Shown: positions 19,112 to 29,428, counted from the stretch's first letter. The stretch: DNA of 64,000 nucleotides from Chitinophagaceae bacterium (GCA_947488765.1 CANLAE010000004.1:1-64000); one strand, 5' to 3'. Numbers and translations: made by a program. The notes: a model not told the origin generated them from the letters alone.

Positions 19112-19248
19112 AATTTAATTTTAAGTTAGGATGATGTGGTAAAATTAATGGTAAATATGATTGAGCGTATACATTTTGCAATTTGACCTGATGATAATTT
19201 TGTGAAGGAAGATAGAAAATAAGCATCTTTTGCAAAGTAAAATTAAAA

Positions 19249-20901
19249 TCAGTTCATCATTTCTTTTGCACTTTCTATTGCTGCGGCACTTGGTTGTTCG
19301 CCACTCAACATTTTAGCAATTGCTGTTATTCTTTCTTCTTGGGTTAGTTGTTTGATATTGGTTTGTATTGCTTCTCCTTTCATTGCTTTATACACAAAGA
19401 AATGTGCATCTGCTTTACCTGCAATTTGTGGTTGATGGGTGATGCAAATAATTTGTCTGTTTATTGCCAAGCCTTTCATAATACTTCCTACTTGCTTTGC
19501 AGCTTCGCCACTAATACCACTATCAATTTCGTCGAATATCATGGTAGGTAAATCAATACGTTCTGCAACCAGACTTTTAATGCAAAGCATTAATCTGCTT
19601 AGCTCTCCGCCGCTAGCTACTTTTTTAATGGGTTCAAATTTGTTGCTTTTATTGGCATCAAATAAAAACTCAATTGCATCTTTTCCAAACAACTGTAAGT
19701 CTGTTTCTTTCAATTCAACTTTTAATCTTGCATTGGGCATACCCACCTGAAACAACAATCCGTTTACTTTTTCTTCGAAAGGTTTTATTTGTTGTTGACG
19801 AGCAACAGAAATGCTTGTTGCTTTTTGCAAAGCCTCGTTATACAAATGTGCAGTTTCTTTTTCTTTAGCAGCAATGGCATCATCAATATTTAAAATGGCT
19901 TGTAATTTTTGTTCAAGTACGTGTTGAATGGTAATTAATTCGTTGGTCGTTTGTACACCATGTTTTTTTAAAAGTTTATAACCAACAGCCATTTTTTCGT
20001 CAATAATTGCGATGCGTTTTTCATCAAAAATAATATGGTCATTCAGGCGTTCCACTTCATCGGCAATGTCTTGCAACTCTATTTGATTGGATTGTAGCCT
20101 TGCAATAATAGTCGGTAATTCAGCATGATAACTTGCAAATGCATGGAGTTGATTGCTGAGCTGCTTTAATGCAGTCACAATAGGTTGTTCCGATTCTTTG
20201 AGTTCATGATATACTTTATTCAACGCACCTTTTATGCCTTCACTGTTGCTCAGTGTTTTTAATTCGAGATCCAGATTTTCTAGTTCATTTTCCTGTAAAT
20301 TCAATTCATTTAATTCATCAAATAAAAATTGGTTGTAGTCTGCTTCTTTGGTAAAACTTGCTTTTTGATTTTGAAGAGCGGCAAGGTTTTGTTTGGCCTG
20401 AAGCCATTGTTTGAAAATGAATTGATAGGCAACAATTGTTTCTGTTTGATTTGCCAATGCATCTAATACAGTTCTTTGAAAATCGGTATCTCCTAATTCT
20501 AAAGTATCAAACTGTTGGTGTAAATCTACAAGCAGTGAAGCAAGTTGTTTTAGTTGTTGTAATGTAGCCGGCGTATCGTTGATAAATGCACGGCTTTTGC
20601 CATTCGTTGCAATTTCTCGACGCAATACAAGTTCATTGCTATAATCAAATTCCTGTGTTTGAAAAAATTGCTGAACGGCAGTATTATCAGCAACATCAAA
20701 CCAACCTTCGATGCAACATTTTTTATCGTTTTTTAATAAAATAGAAGTATCGGCTCTTTCTCCTAAAATTAAACTCAATGCACCTACTACAATACTTTTG
20801 CCGGCACCAGTTTCACCTGTAATAATATTGAGTTTGGATGAAAAATCAATTTCAATTTCTTCAATAATTGCATAGTTCTGTATGTGAATTTTCTGAAGCA
20901 T
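19249..20901 (-). CDS. recN: DNA repair protein RecN
   Basis: The 550-residue protein is an SMC-like ATPase. Walker A GETGAGKS lies near the N-terminus after the characteristic MLQKIHIQNYAIIEE start. A long coiled-coil centre follows, then the ABC-like signature SGGELSRLMLCIKSL and Walker B TMIFDEIDSGISG. RecN acts early in double-strand-break repair, holding DNA ends for RecA. The start at 20901 is chosen because MLQKIHI is the conserved beginning; an ATG five codons upstream is also possible. Confidence 0.95.
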   Translation of the reverse strand: MLQKIHIQNYAIIEEIEIDFSSKLNIITGETGAGKSIVVGALSLILGERADTSILLKNDKKCCIEGWFDVADNTAVQQFFQTQEFDYSNELVLRREIATNGKSRAFINDTPATLQQLKQLASLLVDLHQQFDTLELGDTDFQRTVLDALANQTETIVAYQFIFKQWLQAKQNLAALQNQKASFTKEADYNQFLFDELNELNLQENELENLDLELKTLSNSEGIKGALNKVYHELKESEQPIVTALKQLSNQLHAFASYHAELPTIIARLQSNQIELQDIADEVERLNDHIIFDEKRIAIIDEKMAVGYKLLKKHGVQTTNELITIQHVLEQKLQAILNIDDAIAAKEKETAHLYNEALQKATSISVARQQQIKPFEEKVNGLLFQVGMPNARLKVELKETDLQLFGKDAIEFLFDANKSNKFEPIKKVASGGELSRLMLCIKSLVAERIDLPTMIFDEIDSGISGEAAKQVGSIMKGLAINRQIICITHQPQIAGKADAHFFVYKAMKGEAIQTNIKQLTQEERITAIAKMLSGEQPSAAAIESAKEMMN

Positions 20902-20989
20902 ATTGTGTAATTGCAATGCTGCAAATTAGTTGATATCGCAATACCAACAATTCATTTTTCGAAGCAGGTTATTAATTTTTTAATAATTA

Positions 20990-22477
20990 TTATTCGCCCT
21001 TACACCTGGCAATTCCGCTCTTTGCCCTTTGGTCTAAACTGTTTTTATAATCATGGTCCTCCATATCCAGGCATTGCTGATAATAATTAATTGCCGATTT
21101 TTTATCACCATTTTTTTCTTTAATCATGCCTATTTGTAATGCTGCACGTGCTGCATAATAGGCTGTATTGTATTTGCCTAATGTAATTGCTTGCGAATAA
21201 TAATTAATGGCATCGTCGTATTTTTTCAGGTCGTCATTAATTCTGCCCATTCTATATACGTACTCCAATTGTTCTATGTCTTTAGAAAAGCTATTATTAT
21301 TTTTCTTTTGCAAAAGACTTAATGCTTCGTTGTTGTAGCCACCGTCATTGAGCAATCTTGCTTTTAACAAACTCACATCAGGCCAGGTATTTGTTTTCGC
21401 ATCTTTCAACGCTTGATTGTCTGCATCAGAAACAGTTCCGCCTTTCTTCAAAATTTTTTTTCGCGTTGCTTCTGCTGCTGCCATGTTTCCTTGTAAATAA
21501 TAACACCAACTCAATTTCTGACAAATATCTTTCACATATAATTTGCCTTTAAAATTGTTCAAATATTTTTCAAAATGTTCAATTGCATCAGGTATTTGTA
21601 ATTGATGCAGGTACGCATATCCCAACTGAAAATCCCAGATAGGTGTTTGAAAATATTCGGCAGATTTATTTCTGTTTAAAACAATGCTTTTACACAATTC
21701 ATTTTGCTTGCTATTCATTGCAAGAGAAGCAGTCATGTAAGCCAGTAAATGGTTATTAACTAAGTCTAATTTTTTCTTTTGTATGAATTGTATTGTTTCC
21801 TCTTTTTTGTTTTCTAAATAAAAATTAAGATAGCAATAAATGAAAGTTGCTTCCGTATTCATAAGCCTTGCCCACGGGTCGCTACTATTAATAAAATTCG
21901 TTACCACTTGCATCCCTTCTTTCAAATTTCCCTTTACTCCAAACAAATTGGCAACCCATTTAAATCCTTTGGGAATGCTGCCTACAACGGCTTGTATGCT
22001 TCCGGAGAAAATATCATTTGGTGTAAAAGTTGGGAAAGATTTTTTGTTTTGTTTGATGTATCGGTAACCAATCTGAAACTCCCAACCGGCTCTCGACTTA
22101 TTATCAAATTTTAAATTCACTCCTGCCTTTTGTAAGTAGGCAGTTCCCAAACAAAAATTATAAAATGGAGAGGTTTGCGGACCTAGTTTCAGCAGTTCAA
22201 TTCTATCGTCAAACTTGTTGTATCTTTTTTGAAATTCATTGCTGTCTTCATTAAAAAATAGCACTATAAAATCAACATAATTTTCTAATAGTATAGGAAT
22301 CAGGTTGTTCGCATTTTGTTGTTTGGCTTTTTCTATCAATGCAATACCATTCGCCAGTTTCATCTGAGTAATTTCTTTATACGCTTGCTGACAAGTGCTG
22401 TTAAATTCATACACTTTTTGTGCCTTGGATGCCACAAAGCATAAAGTAAATATTGAAATGAAAATGATTTTTTGCAT
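20990..22477 (-). CDS. Secreted or periplasmic tetratricopeptide-repeat protein
   Basis: The 495-residue protein has a signal peptide (MQKIIFISIFTLCFVASKAQ) and several tetratricopeptide-like helix pairs, clearest in the C-terminal third (YRMGRINDDLKKYDDAINYY and the following repeat ending YYQQCLDMEDHDYKNS). Families of this type hold protein partners together in the envelope. No enzymatic domain was recognised. It starts about 80 bases downstream of recN in opposite reading order on the same strand and may be in one transcript with it. Function unknown. Confidence 0.75.
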   Translation of the reverse strand: MQKIIFISIFTLCFVASKAQKVYEFNSTCQQAYKEITQMKLANGIALIEKAKQQNANNLIPILLENYVDFIVLFFNEDSNEFQKRYNKFDDRIELLKLGPQTSPFYNFCLGTAYLQKAGVNLKFDNKSRAGWEFQIGYRYIKQNKKSFPTFTPNDIFSGSIQAVVGSIPKGFKWVANLFGVKGNLKEGMQVVTNFINSSDPWARLMNTEATFIYCYLNFYLENKKEETIQFIQKKKLDLVNNHLLAYMTASLAMNSKQNELCKSIVLNRNKSAEYFQTPIWDFQLGYAYLHQLQIPDAIEHFEKYLNNFKGKLYVKDICQKLSWCYYLQGNMAAAEATRKKILKKGGTVSDADNQALKDAKTNTWPDVSLLKARLLNDGGYNNEALSLLQKKNNNSFSKDIEQLEYVYRMGRINDDLKKYDDAINYYSQAITLGKYNTAYYAARAALQIGMIKEKNGDKKSAINYYQQCLDMEDHDYKNSLDQRAKSGIARCKGE

Positions 22478-22524
22478 TATTTCAAATGGTTAATCAATTT
22501 TTAAATGCATATCGTAAAAATAAG

Positions 22525-22553
22525 AAAGGGCAATCATTTTCAGATTACCCTTT
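22525..22553 (-). terminator. Intrinsic terminator of the zinc-ribbon gene
   Basis: Read on the minus strand, AAAGGGTAATC pairs with GATTGCCCTTT (one G-U pair) around a 7-base loop, followed by CTTATTTTT. It sits 34 bases after the stop of the gene at 22587. Confidence 0.75.
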
Positions 22554-22586
22554 ACAAATACGTATTTTAAAAATAATTGTTACAAT

Positions 22587-23342
22587 TTATTTTACTGCTA
22601 CAGTATCGTGCAAGTCGCTGTCTACTAAAATTCTACCACAGTTTTCACACACAATTACTTTTTTGTGCAATCTGATTTCACTTTGTTTTTGAGGAGGGAT
22701 TGCATTGAAACAACCACCGCAAGCATCTCTTTCTACAGGCACAACTGACAAGCCGTTTCTGTAATTGGTTCTAATTCTGTCGTAGCTGTACAACAAACGC
22801 TCATCAATATGAGATCTTGCTTCTTTGCTTTTCTTTTGAAACTGAGTTTCTTCTTTTTCAGTATCTACAATAATTTTTTCTAATTCACTTTTTTTGTGAT
22901 TCAATACACCTTCTTTGGTAGCGATTGTTTTTTTAGCGCCATCCAATAATCTTGCTTTTTCAGCAATTTCTTCATTGGCATCTTTGATATGTTTTTCAGC
23001 AAGTTTTACTTCCAGCTGTTGCATTTCCATTTCTTTATTGATAGCTTCAAACTCACGGCTATTCTTTACATTATCACTTTGCTTCTCATATTTTTTTGCC
23101 AAAGCTTCTGCTTCTTTTATTGCTTCTCTTTTAGATTCAATAAATTCGCTGATGCCATTTACTTCTTCTTCAATTCTGTTTTTACGAGCATGCAAGCCTG
23201 CAATTTCATCTTCCAAATCACTTACTTCTAAAGGAAGTTCGCCTTTCAAAACTTGAAACTCATCTAATTTGCTATCAATTTTTTGTAGCTTAATTAAGCC
23301 AACCAACTTTTCTTCAACAGAGTAATCTTTAATTGCAGCCAT
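22587..23342 (-). CDS. Coiled-coil protein with C-terminal C4 zinc ribbon
   Basis: The 251-residue protein is almost entirely a coiled coil (about residues 15-180, rich in Lys, Glu and Leu) followed by a zinc ribbon formed by CGGC (about 208-211) and CENC (about 232-235). This is the architecture of the CT398/DUF164-type zinc-ribbon proteins found next to Nif3-family genes in many bacteria. The same order holds here, with the nif3-like gene directly upstream on the same strand. The molecular function is not established, and nucleic-acid binding is only suggested by the ribbon. Confidence 0.9.
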   Translation of the reverse strand: MAAIKDYSVEEKLVGLIKLQKIDSKLDEFQVLKGELPLEVSDLEDEIAGLHARKNRIEEEVNGISEFIESKREAIKEAEALAKKYEKQSDNVKNSREFEAINKEMEMQQLEVKLAEKHIKDANEEIAEKARLLDGAKKTIATKEGVLNHKKSELEKIIVDTEKEETQFQKKSKEARSHIDERLLYSYDRIRTNYRNGLSVVPVERDACGGCFNAIPPQKQSEIRLHKKVIVCENCGRILVDSDLHDTVAVK

Positions 23343-23416
23343 AGTATTAATTTAAATGTTACTAGTTTGTAGTTTAAAATTTATGCAACCAGCGAAAGTA
23401 TATCATGGCATCGGCT

Positions 23417-23437
23417 GTTGCGTCGCACACTTGTACT
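23417..23437 (+). repeat. Dispersed intergenic repeat, family 1, copy 2
   Basis: GTTGCGTCGCACACTTGTAC plus one further T is identical over 21 bases to the copy at 63709-63729. It lies between the zinc-ribbon gene and the nif3-like gene. Confidence 0.85.
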
Positions 23438-23516
23438 TTCTGTTTTTCAATTGTTCTATTTACTTTCATCAATCATTGCTTTCGAAAAATATTTCAGCAA
23501 TTCCTGATTTGCTTGT

Positions 23517-24620
23517 CTATAAAAAATACCGCACTGGATTCGTTTTCACTCCACTTTTAAGGACGGCAAAAGTAGGGAAATTTTGCTGTAAAACTTCCAT
23601 CAATAATTCTACGGTAAATTGTTCGCTTTCCCAATGACCAATATCAGCAATCACCAATTGGTTATCTGCGTCAAAAAATTCGTGGTATTTCATATCGGCA
23701 GTTATAAAGATATCAGCACCTGTTTGTATGGCTTTTGGCAATAAAAAGCTGCCTGCACCGCCACAAATAGCTACTTTTTGAATAGGCTTGTCCAACAAAT
23801 TTGTATGTCTAACTACTTGTAAATCAAATGAATTTTTGAGCATGTGCAAAAAATGAACTGCATCTATCGGTTCCGGCAAAAGTCCTGTTAATCCACTGCC
23901 TACCGTTTGCAATTTATTGGCAGTTGGCACTATTTCATAAGCAACTTCTTCATAAGGATGTGCAGCTTTTAATGCATTAATTACTTTGTTTTGCAACCAA
24001 TTTGGGAAAATAATTTCTATTTTTTGCTCTTCAACGGTTGCTCTTTCGCCCTGTTTTCCAATAAAAGGTTGCGATAAACTATTCCCTTTAAAAGTTCCGA
24101 CTCCGGCTGTGCTAAAACTATTTTCACTGTAATTACCTATTTCGCCCGCACCCACGCTAAAAATGGCATCTCTCACTTTTGCCGCGTAATCAAGCGTAAC
24201 ATAAAAGTGCAGCTTGGATAACAAACCGGATTTTGGTTGTAAAATATTTCTGTTTATCAGCCCCAATCTGTCAGCAATTTTATTGTTTACACCATGCAAT
24301 ACATTATCCAAGTTTGTATGGATTGCATAAATCGCAATATCATTTTTTATGGCTGCAATGATGGTTCTTTCAACATAATTATTGCCATTCATTTTTTTTA
24401 ATCCTCCAAAAATGATCGGATGATGCGCCACCACCAAATTGCATCCTTTTGCTATTGCTTCTGCAATTACCTCTTCTGTGGCATCTAAGGTGCAAATGAT
24501 ACCGCTGCATTCCCAGTTGTTATTGCCTGTCAACAAACCTACATTGTCATAACTTTCCTGTAAGCTTGGACTGGCAAGTGTTTCTAAACAAACAACAATG
24601 TCTTTTATTTTCATTTCCAA
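23517..24620 (-). CDS. Nif3-like dinuclear metal-centre hexameric protein
   Basis: The 367-residue protein matches the Nif3/YbgI/YqfO family. GLLTGN near the N-terminus, VVAHHPIIFGGLKK, AIHTNLDN and the C-terminal GHWESEQFTVELL supply the His, Asp and Glu ligands of the paired metal site. The length indicates the YqfO form, which carries an inserted domain of about 100 residues between the two halves. These proteins form hexameric rings. Their activity is uncertain, and the name GTP cyclohydrolase I type 2 sometimes applied to them is weakly supported. Confidence 0.92.
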   Translation of the reverse strand: MEMKIKDIVVCLETLASPSLQESYDNVGLLTGNNNWECSGIICTLDATEEVIAEAIAKGCNLVVAHHPIIFGGLKKMNGNNYVERTIIAAIKNDIAIYAIHTNLDNVLHGVNNKIADRLGLINRNILQPKSGLLSKLHFYVTLDYAAKVRDAIFSVGAGEIGNYSENSFSTAGVGTFKGNSLSQPFIGKQGERATVEEQKIEIIFPNWLQNKVINALKAAHPYEEVAYEIVPTANKLQTVGSGLTGLLPEPIDAVHFLHMLKNSFDLQVVRHTNLLDKPIQKVAICGGAGSFLLPKAIQTGADIFITADMKYHEFFDADNQLVIADIGHWESEQFTVELLMEVLQQNFPTFAVLKSGVKTNPVRYFL

Positions 24621-24745
24621 AACTTTGTTTTATGCTGTAAATGTATGATTTGATTGAAACATAGAAATATATTGAATCAGATTGCTGTCATTATTTAAAA
24701 TGAGATATTCAATAAAAGGCATTACACCGGATAATATTTCAAGTA

Positions 24746-24775
24746 TTGTTTTGAATATTCCTGTACTTATTTTTG
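24746..24775 (+). promoter_or_regulatory. Promoter of the DUF985 cupin gene (leaderless)
   Basis: TTG at 24746-24748, exactly 19 bases, then TATTTTTG at 24768-24775, a full match to TAnnTTTG. The ATG at 24780 is 4 bases after the box, so the mRNA should be leaderless. Confidence 0.65.
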
Positions 24776-24779
24776 AATC

Positions 24780-25283
24780 ATGCTAACAGTTCAACAATTG
24801 GTGCAACAGTTTAATATGCTGCCACATCCCGAAGGTGGTTTTTACAAAGAAAATTATCGTTCTGAAGAAATCATCACTTCAAATGCTTTGCCTGAGCGGT
24901 TTTCAGGAGATCGTTATTTTTCTACTGCTATTTATTTTTTATTGGAGCAAGGCAATTTTTCAGCATTTCATAAAATAAAAAGTGATGAATGCTGGCATTT
25001 TTATGCCGGTCAAACATTAAATGTATATGTGCTTCAGCATGATGGAAAATTAGATACCATAAGATTGGGAAATGATTTGAACAATGGCGAAACATTTCAG
25101 TTTGTTGTTCCGGCAAATTGTTGGTTTGCAAGCGAACCCGCAACAAATAGTGATTTTAGTTTTGTTGGTTGTACCGTTGCTCCTGGATTTGATTTTGAAG
25201 ATTTTGAGTTGGCAAAAGCAGATGAGCTGGTACAAGTCTTTCCGCAATATGAAACTGAAATCAGAAGGTTATGCAGGCTGTAA
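24780..25283 (+). CDS. Cupin protein of the DUF985 family
   Basis: The 167-residue protein has the hallmarks of DUF985 cupins: LPHPEGGFYKENYRS near the N-terminus, IYFLLEQGNFSAFHKIKSDE, then CWHFYAGQTLNVYVL with the His that lines the barrel, and a C-terminal GCTVAPGFDFEDFEL. The fold is that of small metal- or sugar-binding cupins, and the substrate is unknown. It is a single-gene unit with its own promoter. Confidence 0.9.
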   Translation: MLTVQQLVQQFNMLPHPEGGFYKENYRSEEIITSNALPERFSGDRYFSTAIYFLLEQGNFSAFHKIKSDECWHFYAGQTLNVYVLQHDGKLDTIRLGNDLNNGETFQFVVPANCWFASEPATNSDFSFVGCTVAPGFDFEDFELAKADELVQVFPQYETEIRRLCRL

Positions 25284-25308
25284 CAAAACAAAACAAAAAA
25301 CCATAATC

Positions 25309-25686
25309 TTAATAATTAAATTTATACAACCAGTTTTTGCGATCTTCTATTTCAATAGTAACATTGCCTTGTTGTTTTCTAACGGATTGAATGATGCCAA
25401 TTGAATTATTTTGTTTGCTTTTATTTTCACCTCTATTAATGCTTTGTTTAGCCCAACGAATATTTAAAGTTTCGTATTCTAAATAGTAGAATTTATCAAT
25501 TTCCTGTGTATCTACTAATTTAATAGCCTCTGTTGCTGGAATATAACAAGGAACTGATGAAAATATCTTTCTTATATTTTCTGTTTGAATTAATTGTTTA
25601 CAATAAATTTTATTTGATTTTATATTCACTGCAAATGAAAAATGCACGAATATTAATAACAGGAAGGATAATATTAATTTTATCAT
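25309..25686 (-). CDS. Hypothetical secreted protein
   Basis: The 125-residue product starts at the ATG at 25686, giving a clear signal peptide (MIKLILSFLLLIFVHFSFA). The mature part is basic with no recognised domain, though segments such as IDKFYYLEYETLNIRWAKQ look like real protein. It converges with the DUF985 gene. No homologue is recognised. Confidence 0.55.
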   Translation of the reverse strand: MIKLILSFLLLIFVHFSFAVNIKSNKIYCKQLIQTENIRKIFSSVPCYIPATEAIKLVDTQEIDKFYYLEYETLNIRWAKQSINRGENKSKQNNSIGIIQSVRKQQGNVTIEIEDRKNWLYKFNY

Positions 25687-25767
25687 AGCAGAAAATTTGT
25701 ACAAGTATACAAGTGATTAAATTTTTTTACAAGTGTTACGTGTTAATATTTTGTAAATTATAACTTG

Positions 25768-26724
25768 TTATGAAATTGGGTTTTTAAGTTGTTCCTTAAA
25801 ATCATTCCATATTTCCTGTACAATTTCAGCTGCGGGTTTTATACTGTGAATCATGCTGCTGACTTGTCCAATTTCTAATTCACCTTCTTCCATGTCGCCT
25901 TCAAACATGCCTTTCTTTGCACGGGCTCTGCCTAAAATTGTTTGCAATTCACTTGCAGTTGCACCTTCGGCTTCTGCAGTTTGAATAGCAGTTGCAAATT
26001 TATTTTTTAGTAATCTTACGGGTACTACTTTTTTTATACTCAGCATCGTATCACCTTCTATTGCATGCAAAATAGCTTCCTTAAAATTTTGGTGCGAGGA
26101 GGCTTCGGGTGTACAAACAAATCTACTGCCAATTTGCACTGCATCGGCTCCAAGTACCATTGCAGCAAGCATTTGACGGCCTGTTGCAATTCCTCCTGCA
26201 GCAATTACGGGTATGTGCACTGCATTTTTAATCAAAGGAATTAATACCATAGTTGTGGTTTCTTCTTTTCCGTTATGCCCACCCGCTTCAAAGCCTTCGG
26301 CTACAACTGCGTCGCAGCCTGCTTCCTGTGCTTTAATTGCAAACTTGCTGCTGCTTACAACATGTACCACTATAATTCCATTTTCTTTAAAGGTTGAAGT
26401 CCATGCTTTTGGATTGCCTGCACTTGTAAAAACAATGGGAACTTTTTCTTCCAAAATAATATTAATCAGTTCATTGATATCTGAATAAAGTAACGGAATA
26501 TTTACTGCAAATGGTTTATTGGTTGCAGCTTTGCATTTTTGAATATGTTCTCTTAATACATTGGGGTACATGCTGCCTGCACCTATAATACCCAAGCCGC
26601 CTGCATTGCTTACAGCGCTTGCCAATCTCCAACCACTTGCCCATACCATTCCACCTTGAATGATGGGGTACTCAATTTTGAAAAGTTCTGTAATTCGGTT
26701 GTTGGTGAGTGGTTGATTGCTCAT
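25768..26724 (-). CDS. Nitronate monooxygenase / FabK-like flavoprotein
   Basis: The 318-residue protein is a TIM-barrel FMN enzyme of the nitronate monooxygenase/FabK family: YPIIQGGMVWASGWRLASAV at the N-terminus, VVAEGFEAGGHNG, then IPVIAAGGIATGRQM and GADAVQIGSRFVCTPEA for phosphate binding. EAGGHNG contains the His typical of the family. Such enzymes either oxidise nitronates or, as FabK, reduce enoyl-ACP. FabI is present in the window, so a FabK role is not needed, but sequence cannot settle it. Confidence 0.85.
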   Translation of the reverse strand: MSNQPLTNNRITELFKIEYPIIQGGMVWASGWRLASAVSNAGGLGIIGAGSMYPNVLREHIQKCKAATNKPFAVNIPLLYSDINELINIILEEKVPIVFTSAGNPKAWTSTFKENGIIVVHVVSSSKFAIKAQEAGCDAVVAEGFEAGGHNGKEETTTMVLIPLIKNAVHIPVIAAGGIATGRQMLAAMVLGADAVQIGSRFVCTPEASSHQNFKEAILHAIEGDTMLSIKKVVPVRLLKNKFATAIQTAEAEGATASELQTILGRARAKKGMFEGDMEEGELEIGQVSSMIHSIKPAAEIVQEIWNDFKEQLKNPIS

Positions 26725-26805
26725 GAAGTGAAGTTATTACATACAATCTATAAATAATAAAATCGGGTTTTCTGTTATTTCATTTTTTAAAAATGAATGA
26801 ATCAA

Positions 26806-27798
26806 TTATCCAAAATCTATTTCTGTATTATCTCCAATATTCAAACTTCTGCTCAATCCCTTCACTGAAGCGTCACTGCCAATAAGTGAGTTGTCTAAAA
26901 CCACTTCATCCAAATTAGTGTAGCTTCCTATAATGCTGTCTCGGATAATAGATTGTTGTATGGTTGTATTTGCACCAATGGCAACATGTGGACCAATAAT
27001 ACTATTGCTGATAGCACATCCTGCGGCAATACTTACCGGAGGAATGATGATGGTATCTTTAAAATCATGAAAGTCATTTACATTGCCGCCAAACTTTTTT
27101 AAGAGTGTTGCATTGCTTTCTAATAAACTTTCTTTTTTACCGCAATCATACCAACTTTTTACTTTGAAACTTTGAAACTTGGCGCCTCTTTTTATCATGC
27201 AATCCAAAGCATCTGTTAAGTTGTATTCACCTTGTGTGGTAATGTTTTCCTGATAAATGTGTTGCAGACATTCGTATAAAAAATTGGATTCTTTTATTTT
27301 ATACAATCCTACCAAGGCTAAGTTGCTTTTTGGAATTGCCGGTTTCTCCACCACATTTTCTATAAAACCTTCTTCGTCTATTGTTGCAACCCCAAAATTT
27401 CTTGGATCATCTACTTTTTTTACACCAAGCATGCTGTACGGACTTTGCAATACTTCTTGAATGTCGTATTCGCAAATAGTATCGCCCAACACTACAAAAA
27501 CTTCATCATCACCTACAATATTTTTGGTAAGTTCTATGGCATGTCCGGTGCCTTGTCTTTCATTTTGATAAACAAAGTGTGTTGTCAAATCAGGATAGGT
27601 TTGTTGCACATAATCCTGAATTTTTTCACCCAAATGCCCCACAATAAAAATAAATTCCTGAATGCCTGCATCGTGTAATTGATCTACAATGAAACTTAAA
27701 ATTGTTTTTCCGGCAATTGGAATTAAAGCCTTGGGTTGTGTATAGGTATGTGGCCTAAGTTTTGTGCCGGCTCCTGCCACAGGAATAATTGCTTTCAT
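26806..27798 (-). CDS. Sugar-phosphate nucleotidyltransferase with left-handed beta-helix tail
   Basis: The 330-residue protein begins MKAIIPVAGAGTKLRPHTYT, the nucleotide-binding loop of NDP-sugar pyrophosphorylases, followed by QPKALIPIAGK. VLGDTICEYD holds the metal-binding Asp, and GVATIDEEGFIENVVEKP is typical of the family. From about residue 245, hexapeptide-like repeats (IIGPHVAIGANTTIQQSI, IGSYTNLDEVVL) form a short beta-helix. It makes an activated sugar from a sugar-1-phosphate and NTP. The sugar could be glucose, mannose or GlcNAc. No sugar-pathway neighbours help. Confidence 0.9.
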   Translation of the reverse strand: MKAIIPVAGAGTKLRPHTYTQPKALIPIAGKTILSFIVDQLHDAGIQEFIFIVGHLGEKIQDYVQQTYPDLTTHFVYQNERQGTGHAIELTKNIVGDDEVFVVLGDTICEYDIQEVLQSPYSMLGVKKVDDPRNFGVATIDEEGFIENVVEKPAIPKSNLALVGLYKIKESNFLYECLQHIYQENITTQGEYNLTDALDCMIKRGAKFQSFKVKSWYDCGKKESLLESNATLLKKFGGNVNDFHDFKDTIIIPPVSIAAGCAISNSIIGPHVAIGANTTIQQSIIRDSIIGSYTNLDEVVLDNSLIGSDASVKGLSRSLNIGDNTEIDFG

Positions 27799-28150
27799 GC
27801 TTATTTACTTTTGCCCGACAAAATCCTTCACACTATTATCTCTCACTTGCGCTTTCGCACAACAATCGGGGGTGTGAAAATAAGAAAATCTTATTGCATG
27901 GCAAATGATGAATCAAACCAGTAGTTAAAAATATATGTACAGATGAGATTTTTTGATTTTTCAAATTGGTTTTTGTTGCAATACTTTTCAGTAATTCAGA
28001 ATTAAAAAATAATTGTTGCATTCTTATACACTTATCTGCAAAACAAATTCAATAAATCATTGGTTTCAAAGATGTATCGGTTAATTTTGCTGCTTACGAT
28101 GTTTGCTTATTGAGATACATTTATTTAAACCAAATTGAAAATTTAACATC
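27799..28150. other. Divergent intergenic region before glyA
   Basis: This 352-base region separates the minus-strand nucleotidyltransferase from glyA. Its right part contains the glyA promoter (28060-28089) with a leader of about 50 bases. Nothing else was recognised. Confidence 0.5.
28060..28089 (+). promoter_or_regulatory. Promoter of glyA
   Basis: TTG at 28060-28062, 19 bases, then TAATTTTG at 28082-28089, a full match to the Bacteroidota -33/-7 consensus. The predicted transcript start is about 50-60 bases before the ATG at 28151. Confidence 0.7.
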
Positions 28151-29428
28151 ATGCAAAGGGACACACAGATTTTTGACTTGATACATTCAGAATTAAAAAG
28201 ACAAAGACGTGGTATAGAATTGATTGCTTCAGAAAACTTTACAAGTTTCCAGGTAATACAAGCAACAGGAAGTGTACTAACCAATAAATATGCAGAAGGA
28301 TATCCTGGTCGCAGGTATTATGGAGGTTGTGAAGTTGTTGATCAAGTAGAACAATTGGCAATTGATAGATTAAAAGAAGTTTTTGGTATTGAATATGCCA
28401 ATGTACAACCGCATAGTGGCGCACAAGCCAATGCAGCATTGATGTTGGCGATTTTACAACCCGGCGATGATATACTGGGTTTGGATTTAAGTATGGGCGG
28501 TCACCTAACGCACGGAGCTGCTGTAAACTTTAGTGGTAAATTATATAAACCACATTTTTATGGCGTAACACAAGACGGAATTATTGATTATGAAACATTA
28601 GAATCAAAGGCAAGAACGGTAAATCCTAAATTAATTATCTGTGGTGCAAGTGCATACAGCAGAGATATTGATTATGCACGCATCAGAAAAGTTGCAGATG
28701 AAATTGGGGCATTTGTTTGGGCAGATATTGCACATCCTGCTGGATTGATAGCAAAAGGTTTGTTGTCATCGCCATTTAATCATTGTCATTTTGTTACAAG
28801 TACAACACATAAAACTTTACGTGGCCCGCGTGGTGGCGTAATTATGATGGGTAAAGATTTTGAAAACCCATTTGGTTTGAAAGATGTAAAAGGCAATATT
28901 CGGATGATGAGTAATTTGTTGGATATGGCTGTATTCCCCGGTACACAAGGCGGACCGTTAGAACATGTGATTGCTGCAAAAGCAATTGCTTTTGGAGAGA
29001 TATTAACTGATGAATTTACAGTTTATGCAAAGCAGGTGCAAAGCAATGCACAAGCAATGGCGAAAGGCTTTGTAGATAAGGGTTACAACATAATCAGTGG
29101 AGGCACAGATAATCATTTGATGTTATTAGATTTAAGGAACAAAAACATCAGCGGTAAAAAAGCAGAATTGGTATTGGGACATGCAGATATTACTGCCAAT
29201 AAAAACATGGTTCCGTTTGATGATAAGAGTGCATTTGTAACAAGTGGTATTCGTTTTGGAGTGGCTGCAATTACAACAAGAGGCATGAAAGAAGAACACA
29301 TGAATTTTGTTGTAAACGCAATAGATACGGTGTTAATGAATGCTGATGATGAAGCAATTTTGGCAAAAACAAAAGCCCAGGTTAATGAATTTATGGAGCA
29401 ATTTGTTTTGTATCCTGAATTGGGATAA
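28151..29428 (+). CDS. glyA: Serine hydroxymethyltransferase
   Basis: The 425-residue protein is Gly[12 protein letters not shown] near the start, [11 protein letters not shown], and the active-site [14 protein letters not shown] with the Lys that holds PLP, as well as [10 protein letters not shown] and ITSGIRFG-type C-terminal motif ([16 protein letters not shown]). It interconverts serine and glycine while charging tetrahydrofolate with a one-carbon unit. It has its own promoter. Confidence 0.97.
   Translation: MQRDTQIFDLIHSELKRQRRGIELIASENFTSFQVIQATGSVLTNKYAEGYPGRRYYGGCEVVDQVEQLAIDRLKEVFGIEYANVQPHSGAQANAALMLAILQPGDDILGLDLSMGGHLTHGAAVNFSGKLYKPHFYGVTQDGIIDYETLESKARTVNPKLIICGASAYSRDIDYARIRKVADEIGAFVWADIAHPAGLIAKGLLSSPFNHCHFVTSTTHKTLRGPRGGVIMMGKDFENPFGLKDVKGNIRMMSNLLDMAVFPGTQGGPLEHVIAAKAIAFGEILTDEFTVYAKQVQSNAQAMAKGFVDKGYNIISGGTDNHLMLLDLRNKNISGKKAELVLGHADITANKNMVPFDDKSAFVTSGIRFGVAAITTRGMKEEHMNFVVNAIDTVLMNADDEAILAKTKAQVNEFMEQFVLYPELG

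Noticed and set aside
23356-23637. A 93-residue plus-strand frame between the zinc-ribbon and nif3-like genes
   Set aside because: It overlaps the end of the nif3-like gene and includes a dispersed repeat; no protein-like pattern is seen.
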